This document shows, one piece after another, positions 53,301 through 62,600 of a DNA stretch of 64,000 nt. Positions within the stretch are counted from its first letter, which is position 1; every line of letters begins with the position of its first letter. The stretch is from Holdemania massiliensis AP2 (GTDB taxonomy: Bacteria > Bacillota_I > Bacilli_A > Erysipelotrichales > Erysipelotrichaceae), in contig NZ_HE998567.1 in the NCBI RefSeq assembly GCF_000327285.1, positions 1,213,911 to 1,277,910 of the forward strand, given 5' to 3'. The position numbers were made by a program, and so were the translations under genes. The notes beneath the pieces were generated by a model, which did not search any database, was not told the DNA's origin, and was given only the letters and a program-made list of their open reading frames with translations.

Positions 53301-53511
53301 TAGCTTCATTTTTATATCCGGTATCATCAAATGGATCAATAGCATCATTTGAACCGTCAACAGACATGAACGAAGCTTGTTGTGGATTATTGTATTTTCC
53401 TAAATCTCGTATATAACTGATACCATCGTGAAAGCCTTGTCCGTTAAACACTTTCACGACCGCATCTACAGCATCGGTTTGATACTGTTGTATTTTAAAA
53501 TTAATTTTCAC
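50398..53511 (-). CDS. Type III restriction enzyme Res subunit (helicase-nuclease)
   Basis: 1037 residues. Superfamily 2 helicase: [21 protein letters not shown] (Walker A), [24 protein letters not shown] (motif II as DEPQ), [34 protein letters not shown] and [12 protein letters not shown] (motif VI). The C-terminus has PDWAIAF...FIAETKGTM, a PD-(D/E)xK-type nuclease with Glu and Lys. This is the R subunit that translocates and cuts when Mod finds unmethylated sites. Start is GTG after GGGAGG, five bases beyond the AbiJ-like gene. Intact, though its Mod partner is frameshifted. Confidence 0.93.
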   Translation of the reverse strand: [1037 protein letters not shown]

Positions 53512-53516
53512 AAACG

Positions 53517-54806
53517 CTACCTCCCATCAAGATATTGAATTGCCGTTGATATTAAAGCAAAACACCTCTTATAGAAATAATCATATTGACGGCTATCAGT
53601 GATATTAATTTTATTCTTTTCGTGATGACGTATCCTATAATTATTTCCAATCTTCGTAAGTGCTTTGAATTCAACTTCATACATTTCTTTAAAATTTTTG
53701 TCTCCACCACTCATCTGTTCAATTATTCTATTAGCAGAATCAGATTTGTTGAGTTCTGGAGCATAATAAGTTTTTAATCGTTCATAAGCGTCCCAAATTT
53801 TTTCAACAGCAATTTGCTTATTTCCACTTTTGTAATATTTATTTGCTTCGATAACAAGTTCTTTTAGACCTTTTTCCGAAATAGAAGCAATATCATTTTT
53901 ATTAATAGCAATTTCTAATGTACTCTCAATTTTACCTTGACTAAGTTTGTATAGAACATCATGCAATTTCAGAATAGCATTTATTTGAGGCGTATAATCA
54001 TTATCAAAAATGTGCTTTTCATAAAACTCAATAGCATCCAAAACATTAAATGGAGAGGTTTTCATTATAAATCGGTGCATATCATTTGTTTTGGAATATT
54101 TTCCATTTTCGTCATAACATCTAGGTTCGTAAAATTGTGCTATGTCTCGAAAAACATATTCTTCAGTTTTTACATTATACTGCCACCCTGTTTCATCCAT
54201 TTCTTGAAAAACTGTAGAATGCTTTTCAAACAAATTATATATTTGTTCTCTTACTTTTATGTTTAACTTTAGCTGAATGTGCTTTGCGTTTATTTCTTTT
54301 GCATATCTCTGCGAAAAAGGTATAAACAAGGCGTTTTCTTCTGGATTATACTTCCTCCAGCCATATACATCTCGTCCAGAAATTTGACTCTCCGGATATA
54401 ATTCATACCCATCATTACGAAGTAAGCCATTTACCGCATCAAGAAATTCTTTCCAATATCCATTCTCAACTCTAACAGCTGGATGAAATACTGAACATAA
54501 GAATTTAAGTAAAATTTTATCGTCGCCATTCAACAATTGAAAACGGTCATCTTCAAAAACCCATCCATATTCATAATCATCATTGTTTACTGTATGTTGC
54601 CATATATCTCCGGCAGCGTTATTAAATCTACTATCATAACTTTCTAAGGCTTCAAGGTCATAATTTCTTTTCAAGAAATCAATCTCACTAAGTCTCCCAT
54701 AATAGCCGTATCGAATTTGTTTGGTTTCAAACAACTCTGTTATGTCCATACCATACAGAAACAAAGCGAATATATCCCTTCGTGTTATTTCTGTGATTTT
54801 TTCCAA
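53517..54806 (-). CDS. AbiJ-NTD-like abortive-infection candidate
   Basis: 429 residues. The first ~110 residues, ITRRDIFALFLYG, YGRLSEIDFLKRNYDLEAL, ESYDSRFNNAAGDIWQHTVNN, WVFEDDRFQLLNGDD and FLCSVFHPAVR, match the AbiJ N-terminal (NTD4-type) pattern I know from abortive-infection proteins. The remainder, with a late ELVIEANKYYKSGNKQIAVEKIWDAYERLKTYY, is helical and could be a HEPN-like domain. Start is TTG after AAGGAAGG. It lies between mod and res, which normally are adjacent, so it is probably a passenger effector or third subunit. Function not demonstrated. Confidence 0.65.
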   Translation of the reverse strand: MEKITEITRRDIFALFLYGMDITELFETKQIRYGYYGRLSEIDFLKRNYDLEALESYDSRFNNAAGDIWQHTVNNDDYEYGWVFEDDRFQLLNGDDKILLKFLCSVFHPAVRVENGYWKEFLDAVNGLLRNDGYELYPESQISGRDVYGWRKYNPEENALFIPFSQRYAKEINAKHIQLKLNIKVREQIYNLFEKHSTVFQEMDETGWQYNVKTEEYVFRDIAQFYEPRCYDENGKYSKTNDMHRFIMKTSPFNVLDAIEFYEKHIFDNDYTPQINAILKLHDVLYKLSQGKIESTLEIAINKNDIASISEKGLKELVIEANKYYKSGNKQIAVEKIWDAYERLKTYYAPELNKSDSANRIIEQMSGGDKNFKEMYEVEFKALTKIGNNYRIRHHEKNKINITDSRQYDYFYKRCFALISTAIQYLDGR

Positions 54807-56662
54807 TTACAACACCTTCCTTACTGTGTCAGGGCTGTATGTAGCAAAAATCTGTTCAAAGTTTGTGGCAACACTATCAGTAGCCATAGAGCTGTCACGC
54901 ATTACAAAGTAATATGGCTGTTGTTTGGCAACCTCAGTAATTACTTCTTCGGTTACATCTTTGTCAAAGCAAGCGATTAAGAATCCGTCTGCAACATTAA
55001 ACACTTTTTTACCGGCAATCTCTTTTTCTTCAATCTTACTTGAAAGTTCTACTCCTAAATCAAGCATAACTTGGAAAAGCAAATCTTCCGGAGTTCTGTC
55101 TTCTTTGATGTTATCAGTAAGAGTAGTAAATAAATCCATTTCGTATTCTGACGGATTATAATAAACATCTTTCATATTTGTACTATCACATTTAAGAACA
55201 CGGAAACCTGTATCAAGGTTGTCTGTAAGTAAAGGATTTTCTTCCTTGATTTTCTTTCCAGCACGTCGAATACGTTCTTTTCCTATTTCACAAATGTTTT
55301 TGTAACCTGTTTTATATGCTGTACTTTTTTCATCGGTTTTTTCAGGTATTTGAACCATAATAAATCTACGGTTACCTTTATCTTCTGAATTTAATTTCAT
55401 TACTGCGTGTGCAGTTGTGGAAGAACCCGAAAAAAAGTCAAGTATTATACCATCGTCACATTTAACTAGTTTTTGAAGTTTTTTAATTAGACCAGTTGGC
55501 TTCGGTGTGTCAAATGGTGGGTTATCAAATAACTCCTTAATTTCCTTCATTCCATCTCTTGTAGTTCCAACATCTTTTCCAAACCAAATTGTCTCAGGCG
55601 CTCTTCCTTCCAAAGTTGAAAGATATATTTTTCTTATGATTCGTGTTTCATCTTCGCTAAAAATAATTTCTCCAGATTTAATTTTTCTTTTACTGTTTCT
55701 TTGCTCCATCGCCATCCATTAGCACATGGCTTAATAATCTTTCCTGAAGGAGAAATAATGTCATAGATTAAATTTGGACGATATAAAGCATTTCTTACAT
55801 CTCCACTTCTCCATGGACCCTTAGGATCATTATCAGGGTTAGAATATGCCTTATTATCTTCTTCTGTTCTTTCAAGAGGACATAACTCAAAATCTAAAGA
55901 TTTAGCATAGCACAATACAAAATTATGATGAACAGAAAATTTGTCTAAATATCCTTTCGGTTGAATACTATGCTGCCAAATTATGTTAGCAATAGCATTT
56001 TCTTCACCAAAAATCTCATTACATACCTTTTTCATATTTTCAATTTCATTATCATCAATACTGATAAATATAATTCCATCATTTGAAAGCAAATCTTTTG
56101 CTAATTTTAATCGAGGATAAATCATATTGAGCCAATCTGTGTGAAAGCGACCGTTACTCTCAGTATTTGTCACAAGTTTATTTCCCTCACTATCATATTG
56201 TCCACTGTTGGCAATATACTCATCTGTATTTTGTGCAAAATCATCTTCATACACAAAATCACTACCCGTATTATATGGTGGATCAATATAAATCATCTTG
56301 ATTTTGCCAAGATAAGTCTCTTGCAATAACTTTAAAACTTCAAGATTATCACCTTCGATATACAGATTTTCTGTGTTATCGAAATCAACGCTTTCCTCTC
56401 TGCAAGGACGAAGTGTTTTTGCAAGCGGTGCATTCGCAAGAAGCATAGATTTTTTCTTATCAGGCCAAGTGAACTGATAGCGTTCTTCTTGACCCTCAAC
56501 AACTTTGCAAGAAATCTCTTGCATAAGCACGTCTTTATCAATAGCACGAACAACTTCACCATTTTCATCAATGGTTTCCGTTACTGCATTAGGGAACATC
56601 TCTGCTAATTTTCTGAAATTCTCATCAGCCCTATTAGGTGTATGCATTTTTAATTTATCCAT
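54807..56662 (-). pseudogene. Type III Mod DNA methyltransferase, frameshifted
   Basis: Two overlapping frames. The N-terminal piece (55634-56662) has IYIDPPYNTGSDFVYEDDF, motif IV (DPPY) of N6-adenine beta-class methyltransferases, and IIFISIDDNEIENMKKV. The C-terminal piece (54807-55715) resumes at IKSGEIIFSEDETRIIRK, with LDFFSGSSTTAHAVMKLN (motif I). The join is at an A-run (55682-55686, AAAAA on the minus strand): one extra A restores VKEKIKSGEIIF, the normal sequence of Mod proteins. So a 1-base deletion in a homopolymer, a sequencing slip, or phase variation. Its start abuts the HEPN-like gene (TAA then ATG). Confidence 0.85.
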
Positions 56663-57775
56663 TTAATTTTCCTCCATTTCAAGTTTAGGCTCTAATGCTA
56701 TTATAAAATCCGTTAAAAGGATTGCATTGAGCGACGCTTTTTTGTTTGGATATTTTTGGTATTTACTATGTGAAACACCATTTCTGTTTGGAACACCCTC
56801 AATTACATCATCAGGAGTATCACATTGACTTACAATCAAATTTTCATAAAAATCTGCAAATATTGGTTCAAAATCATTTTCATCAATTAACTCAGCAAAT
56901 TTTTCTTTTGTTTTCTTCTGACCACATCGTCCTTCTATATGTAACTTTCGATGAATCAAACCTTCCCACATTGTAGCAAGACAAGTAATTGTGAGTGCAT
57001 ATTCTCCTCTTAAATGTGCTTCTATCGCTTGTCCTAAGATCTTTTTAATGTGTGGTTCTAAGTCAGAATTTCTCCAAGTACGCTTGATATTTTTTATCTT
57101 CTTTGGAGTATAATATCCTAGTATCGCTTTATCTATTCGTAGCTCTCTGCGTTTACTTTTGCCTCGACTTGTCGCAATAATGTCTGATACCTCAGACATC
57201 AAAGACATACTAACTGTCCACCCAGCATATGGAAACCATTTACATTCATACATAGTAGCTAAATAGACTTTATTTAACTCTCTATATCGTTTGAGGACAT
57301 CGCTATCAAAGTTTAATCCCTGTAAGAGATTAAACATTGGCGAGAAATCAATACTTTGTATCCACTCTATCGCCGGTGAATGCACTGCTTCGAACAAAGC
57401 AGAACCCATGTTTCCAACAATATTTCTGACGGAATCCGCCAATAATCTTGTTGCACTATCGCTATAAGCTTTAAGAGCCAATGACATTGATTCATTTATC
57501 TTATCCAGATAAGAATTATTAAAAGCTTGGAGAGGTTCCACTAACGAAGCAGTCAACGCATTAAACGCATTTTGTCTTTCGCTTATTGCTTTAATTGCTG
57601 GATTTTCAAACATTGCAGAATAATCTTGAGTTATATAAGAGGGCAATTTAGATATGTTTACTCGTGTAGCATTATCAATAATTCTCCACATTTGCTCATG
57701 CTGCTGTAATATAGATTCCGTACTCTTTAATATTTTTTCTTGCATTTCAACACTTTTTTTCAAAGCTTCCGGCAT
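56663..57775 (-). CDS. HEPN-like protein with RNGVSH motif
   Basis: 370 residues from the ATG. Mainly helical: a coiled N-terminal half rich in Ala, Ser and Gln (to about 150), and a C-terminal domain with HIKKILGQAIEAHLRGEYALTITCLATMWEG, then VPNRNGVSHSKYQKYPNKKASLNAILLTDFI. RNGVSH is an Rx4H motif, the metal-free RNase signature of HEPN domains, so an RNA-cutting effector is plausible. The ATG has no ribosome-binding site, but an in-frame ATT eight codons upstream (57797-57799) has GGAGGG six bases ahead, so translation may start there. It lies next to mod. Confidence 0.65.
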   Translation of the reverse strand: MPEALKKSVEMQEKILKSTESILQQHEQMWRIIDNATRVNISKLPSYITQDYSAMFENPAIKAISERQNAFNALTASLVEPLQAFNNSYLDKINESMSLALKAYSDSATRLLADSVRNIVGNMGSALFEAVHSPAIEWIQSIDFSPMFNLLQGLNFDSDVLKRYRELNKVYLATMYECKWFPYAGWTVSMSLMSEVSDIIATSRGKSKRRELRIDKAILGYYTPKKIKNIKRTWRNSDLEPHIKKILGQAIEAHLRGEYALTITCLATMWEGLIHRKLHIEGRCGQKKTKEKFAELIDENDFEPIFADFYENLIVSQCDTPDDVIEGVPNRNGVSHSKYQKYPNKKASLNAILLTDFIIALEPKLEMEEN

Positions 57776-57801
57776 AGAATCAAATTCATTATTGCTAATA
57801 G

Positions 57802-58404
57802 TTATCCCTCCAATCCTTTCTTCATCTTATTTATCTTCTGAACGATTTCAAACTTCTTTTTTGGCTGTTTTTCATTTCTTGCCATCTTCTCTAATCGTTC
57901 TATTTCTTTCAACAGCTTTTGTTTCTTATCATCTGAAACAATCTGCTGTTCAAGCGTATTACCTTGCTCAATAGTGACATCACCAATTTGTACAATGATG
58001 TTTTCCCATACTTTATCAAGGTTCAATCCCTTTAGCTCAAGCGTATATGAATCAATCTCTTTCCAATCAGTCTGCATAAGCTTGGTATGGAATGTTGTTA
58101 TTTTTATTTTTCCATCAAACTCAAGAACCATCAGCATTTTTTGAGGAATGAGTTTTGATAAAGTTACAATATTTTTCTCATCAAAGTCTCGTCTTTTGAG
58201 TGCGACGTGCATTACAAAGAAACTTCCAACTTCTTCGCCTTTATCTACATTGATTTTTTCAGCTGTCACTTCATTTACAATAGTGATTCTTGAAATATCA
58301 GCGTCGATTTTTTCTTTAGCAGCCGTATTCATCCGAAACTTTGCATAGATCGCATTTTTAGGCAATTGTTTTTTTAGTTCTGTACTTTTAGGCAAACCAA
58401 ACAT
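57802..58404 (-). CDS. DUF4391-domain protein
   Basis: 200 residues. Opens LPKSTELKKQLPKNAIYAKF and continues with EKIDADISRITIVNEVTAEKINVDKG, FFVMHVALKRRDFDEKNI and MVLEFDGKIKITTFHTKLMQ, which I take as DUF4391. This family occurs beside SNF2-type helicases, Mod methyltransferases and type III Res proteins, probably as an accessory subunit; the biochemical role is unknown. The C-terminal 50 residues are Lys/Glu-rich and probably coiled. The end of the gene overlaps the likely ATT start and ribosome-binding site of the HEPN-like gene, so it is coupled. Confidence 0.75.
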   Translation of the reverse strand: MFGLPKSTELKKQLPKNAIYAKFRMNTAAKEKIDADISRITIVNEVTAEKINVDKGEEVGSFFVMHVALKRRDFDEKNIVTLSKLIPQKMLMVLEFDGKIKITTFHTKLMQTDWKEIDSYTLELKGLNLDKVWENIIVQIGDVTIEQGNTLEQQIVSDDKKQKLLKEIERLEKMARNEKQPKKKFEIVQKINKMKKGLEG

Positions 58405-58414
58405 AAACTACCTC

Positions 58415-59209
58415 TTATAAGTATTGTCCAACAAATTGTACTATCGCTGTTGCTGCTGCTATAAATTCTGTTGTACCTGCAATCCCTTTTAGCGTACTTA
58501 AAGCCATTTTTATAATACCTTTCTTGGGCTTTTCATCATTAATAGTCGATATAGTTTCAATACAATCATTTACAGTTTCTCTGTCTTCTTCATTTAAATC
58601 TGAAATGGAATTTAATAATTCACTAATGAGTTTTTGCAACTGTTCCATATCGCAAGCTGCTTGATTAGTAGTGATCGCACTACCTTTCGAAGCAACATTA
58701 ACTTGTGTGTTTGTTAAGGTGCTGTTTTCAATATTAACATTAACTGTTGTTTTATCATCTAATCCCATCTGTATACTTATCCTCGTTAAATAATTTTCTA
58801 TATGTGTTATCAACACTCTGATAAACTCATTTCCAAAAGCGTTGACCTTTTCTTGAAATTGTTTTGAAGTTGAGTAGCCATAGAAGACATAGCTCCTACC
58901 ATTAACATTGTTATCTGCCATATATTTCACCACTGCATATATGTTCGCAACTTCCTTTTCATCTGTTGAACCAAGCGAAAAAATACTGCGACCGTAACTG
59001 TGTGTTACTTCGTCTACTTCTTGTACAACATCATATTCTGGTTCTCCACAAGATTTTATATATTCACTTATCAATTCGTGAGTATCAAGAAATCTGATGA
59101 ACTTTGAAAGTTCTGTTGAATAGATTTCATACCCAGCTCTAAGAACTCTGTTTGATGCTGATAAAAACTCTTTTATCAATATTTTTAATTCAATTTTACT
59201 TACTTCCAT
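58415..59209 (-). CDS. Unknown island protein with hydrophobic C-terminus
   Basis: 264 residues. I do not recognise a family. Residues 1-150 are helical; the middle has a low-complexity beta stretch (VNVNIENSTLTNTQVNVASK), then an acidic helix (ELLNSISDLNEEDRETVNDCI) and a hydrophobic C-terminus (GIAGTTEFIAAATAIVQFVG) that could insert into a membrane or hold a partner. This outline (sensor, linker, C-terminal hydrophobic helix) recurs in defence effectors. The ATG follows GGAGG and overlaps the zinc-ribbon gene. Confidence 0.6.
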   Translation of the reverse strand: MEVSKIELKILIKEFLSASNRVLRAGYEIYSTELSKFIRFLDTHELISEYIKSCGEPEYDVVQEVDEVTHSYGRSIFSLGSTDEKEVANIYAVVKYMADNNVNGRSYVFYGYSTSKQFQEKVNAFGNEFIRVLITHIENYLTRISIQMGLDDKTTVNVNIENSTLTNTQVNVASKGSAITTNQAACDMEQLQKLISELLNSISDLNEEDRETVNDCIETISTINDEKPKKGIIKMALSTLKGIAGTTEFIAAATAIVQFVGQYL

Positions 59210-59651
59210 CTTTTTGACCTCCGCAATATGGGCAATAACATCCACAATAATTTAAAAGGTGTCGTATTTTACCTTGTCGATTACAACATTCAAAGTCAAC
59301 AATTTCCATAGAGTCAATCGTAGATTTAATTGGGATTTCTTCTTCCTTTTGGGGCTTATTTGCTTTAACTTGGATTATAGAATTTCTAGTTTTTCTCTCC
59401 AGTTTTTTCATCTCATCATAAAAATCCCCAAGAACTTTATTTAGTGCTTTAGCTTTTGCTAATTCAATGACATCTTCCGTAATATAAGTATCACTAACAA
59501 GTCCACATAATGGGCAATAAATATCTACAACGTCATCGCTTTCAATATCATTCGGTGGAAGCTTAAAATACTCTCCACATTTAGGACATTGTAATAAAAC
59601 AAATCCGTCATCGTCTGTAGGGATTGAAATTTTAATTGTGAATTCGTCCAT
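59196..59651 (-). CDS. Zinc-ribbon protein
   Basis: 151 residues. An N-terminal zinc ribbon (LLQCPKCGEYFKLPPND...DIYCPLCGLVSD) with two CxxC pairs, a helical middle, and a second Cys-rich block (DFECCNRQGKIRH...YCGCYCPYCGGQ). No enzyme motif. Two zinc-binding sites suggest nucleic-acid or protein contact, as an adaptor. It lies between the large helicase and the unknown 264-residue gene, with AGGAGG before its ATG. Confidence 0.7.
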   Translation of the reverse strand: MDEFTIKISIPTDDDGFVLLQCPKCGEYFKLPPNDIESDDVVDIYCPLCGLVSDTYITEDVIELAKAKALNKVLGDFYDEMKKLERKTRNSIIQVKANKPQKEEEIPIKSTIDSMEIVDFECCNRQGKIRHLLNYCGCYCPYCGGQKDGSK

Positions 59652-59660
59652 AGAATCCTC

Positions 59661-62600
59661 CTACCTTACGACTAAGAAGCAAATCAAATCAAAATCATCT
59701 AACCCTTTTATCTCATTTGATAAAAAGCTAATTTGCCCTCCGCTCAAGAAACTATCAATATCACTTTCTTCTTTCACTTCAATAATTGATGAAATTGCTT
59801 CACCAAGAAGTCTTGAAAATTCTGACATATTTCTTCCGTCACGAGTTTCTTTGTTAAAAGCTCGATATAATTCCGGTATTGGTTCATTCTTTCCTTTGCA
59901 AAGGAAACGCATTTTATCAAGCATTTGTTTTGGAGACAAATGGTCACAAACCACATCTCCATCATTGCTGATATAAACCATGTAGAACGGGTGAAGTCTG
60001 TTTTGATTATCAATATTTACGCTATTGGAACGATTCTTCAAAATATAAATTACACCTGCCGGTGTTTCTTCACTTGCCGGAACTACTGAATGTAAACCAA
60101 ACGGAGTTTTATCTATATCTTCATGATGTTTAATATATTCAAGCAGATCCAATCTAAACTCATTAAGTCCTAAGTCCATAATGGAAATACCTGTAGACAT
60201 ATCTTCAATATCAACAACTTCTTCCTGTAATCGTTTCAGCTGTGATTTACGATATTCAAGGTCTGTCTTTTCTTCTTCACTTAAAATGTTGTCATCGCCT
60301 GTTGCAGTCATATCAACAATTTTCATTCTTGTTTCTACTGTTGCTTTCAAGTCGATATATTCATCAAGCGTTACATCCGGCCAGAAATTCACTAACTGGA
60401 TGTATGTATTCTTACTTCCAATACGGTCAATTCTTCCGAACCTTTGAATGATACGAACTGGATTCCAATGAATATCATAGTTGATAAGATAATCACAGTC
60501 CTGTAAGTTTTGACCTTCAGAAATACAGTCTGTTGCGATAAGCACATCTATCTCTACCGGATTGTTTGGCATTAAAAGCTTCTTATCTTTTGAGATAGGT
60601 GAGAAGCAAGTAAGCACTGTATTCAAATCACGATTTTTAAGCGGTGCTGTTGTTTTTCCATCAACCGCCCCTGTAATCATCGCAGTATTTAAACCAAACT
60701 TCTTTTTGACGTACTCGCTGACATTATCGTAAAGATACCCAGCTGTATCAGCAAAAGCGGTAAAGATAATGATTTTCTTGTTGTTAGGATTTATAGGTTC
60801 TGTCATTTTCTTATCAATGACTTTAAATAATTCTTGAAGTTTACTGTCACGCCTTGGAGTAATATCGCCAACCATCAAAGACAATAATTCCAAAACATCT
60901 TGATCTTTTGCTAATTCATTTCTCCAAGAAATATAATCCATATCAGCAATATCAATTTTTACTTTTTTACCAAAAGTAAATAGGTCATCTGTATTTTGAT
61001 CATCGCTATCAAAGTCATCAATATTGGAAATATCTTTAAGCTCAAGCTTTACACTTGAATATTTATCGTATCTATCAATCGTTTCAATGGTGCTTTCAAT
61101 CAATTCTTTAATTCTTTTAAGTGTAAGATTAAAAGAATATACTGAGCTTTCCATACGCTTCATCAAATTGATGGCGGTAAGTCTTCTGATACCTTGTTCA
61201 CGATTGGCTTGCGTGAATCCAACATTTACTTTGTTATCCTCATACATCTCAGCATACTTTTCTAATTTACTTGGAAGAATAAAATGCGTCGGTGTATAAA
61301 TTGATAAGTTGAGTAGCATTAGCTGTTCAAATATTTCGTTATAGTTAATGGCCTCTTTTAAATCTGTAAGTTTTGGTCGAAGTGACATCGGCTTCAATCT
61401 TGTTGGGAATGTTCCAATATCTGTTGTATCGTAATACTTTTGAATATGCTTACGAGAACGGGCAATAGTTACGCTGTCCAAAACTTCAAAGAAATCAAAA
61501 TCAAGCATTTTTAAAAGTTTCTCTGTTGTTCTGTCAACAGTTTCCCATTTGCTCCAAGTATTAAATGCTCTTTGTGCATTTTTAAAAATATCGTCAATTG
61601 AACAAGTTGTATTGAGCTTGTCATCAATATAATCCGTATTTCCTTCGTAAGCTAAGGCAAGCTGATTTTTTAAATCATTAAATCTGTTATTTACCGGAGT
61701 GGCAGATAACATAAGAACTTTAGTCTTTACACCTTTACGAATGACTTTATTTAAAAGTTTCAAATAACGATTTTCTTTATCATCATCGCCTTTTATTTTT
61801 CCTCCATTACGGAAGTTATGCGATTCATCAATTACTACTAAATCGTAGTTGCCCCAATTAAGTCTTTCTAAGTCAAGACCATTTGATGTTCCTCTTGTAC
61901 GGTTAAGGTCTGTATGATAAAGAACATCATATCGAAGCCTGTCCTCAGCAATCGGATTGTTAATATAATTATCCTTGTAAGTGTTCCAGTTGTTTGTAAG
62001 CTTCTTAGGGCAAAGAACTAAAACAGATTTATTTCTATTTTCGTAATACTTCACTACAGCTAATGCAGTAAAGGTTTTACCAAGACCAACGCTGTCCGCT
62101 AAAATACAACCGTTATATTTTTCCAGTTTATTGATGATTGCAAGTACTGCGTCTTTTTGGAAATTATAAAGCAAATTCCAAATTTTGCTTTCTTTAAATC
62201 CCGTAGCTTCGTTCGGTAACATATCCTCTGAAATATCTTCAAGAAATTCGTTAAATATATTATAAAGTGTTACAAAATAGATAAAATCCGGAGAGTTTTC
62301 GTTATATGCTGCTGTTATATTTTCAATGACTTCATTAGTCACTTCTTGAAGTTTATCTTCATCATTCCAAAGGCTTTCAAACAAATCAATATAAGCATTC
62401 GAAAAAGGAGCTTCTGATTTTTGAATCATTGTATAAGCATTATTTCCTCTTTCACAACCTAAATCAACTGTTGTGAATCCGTTAATTGGCATATAGTTTT
62501 TTTCATCAAGGTTAATGAAACCCATCATGTTATCACTTGTGATATTTGATTTAAAAGTTACTTTCTTCTTTATCCATTCAGCACATTCTTTCGCAATTGC

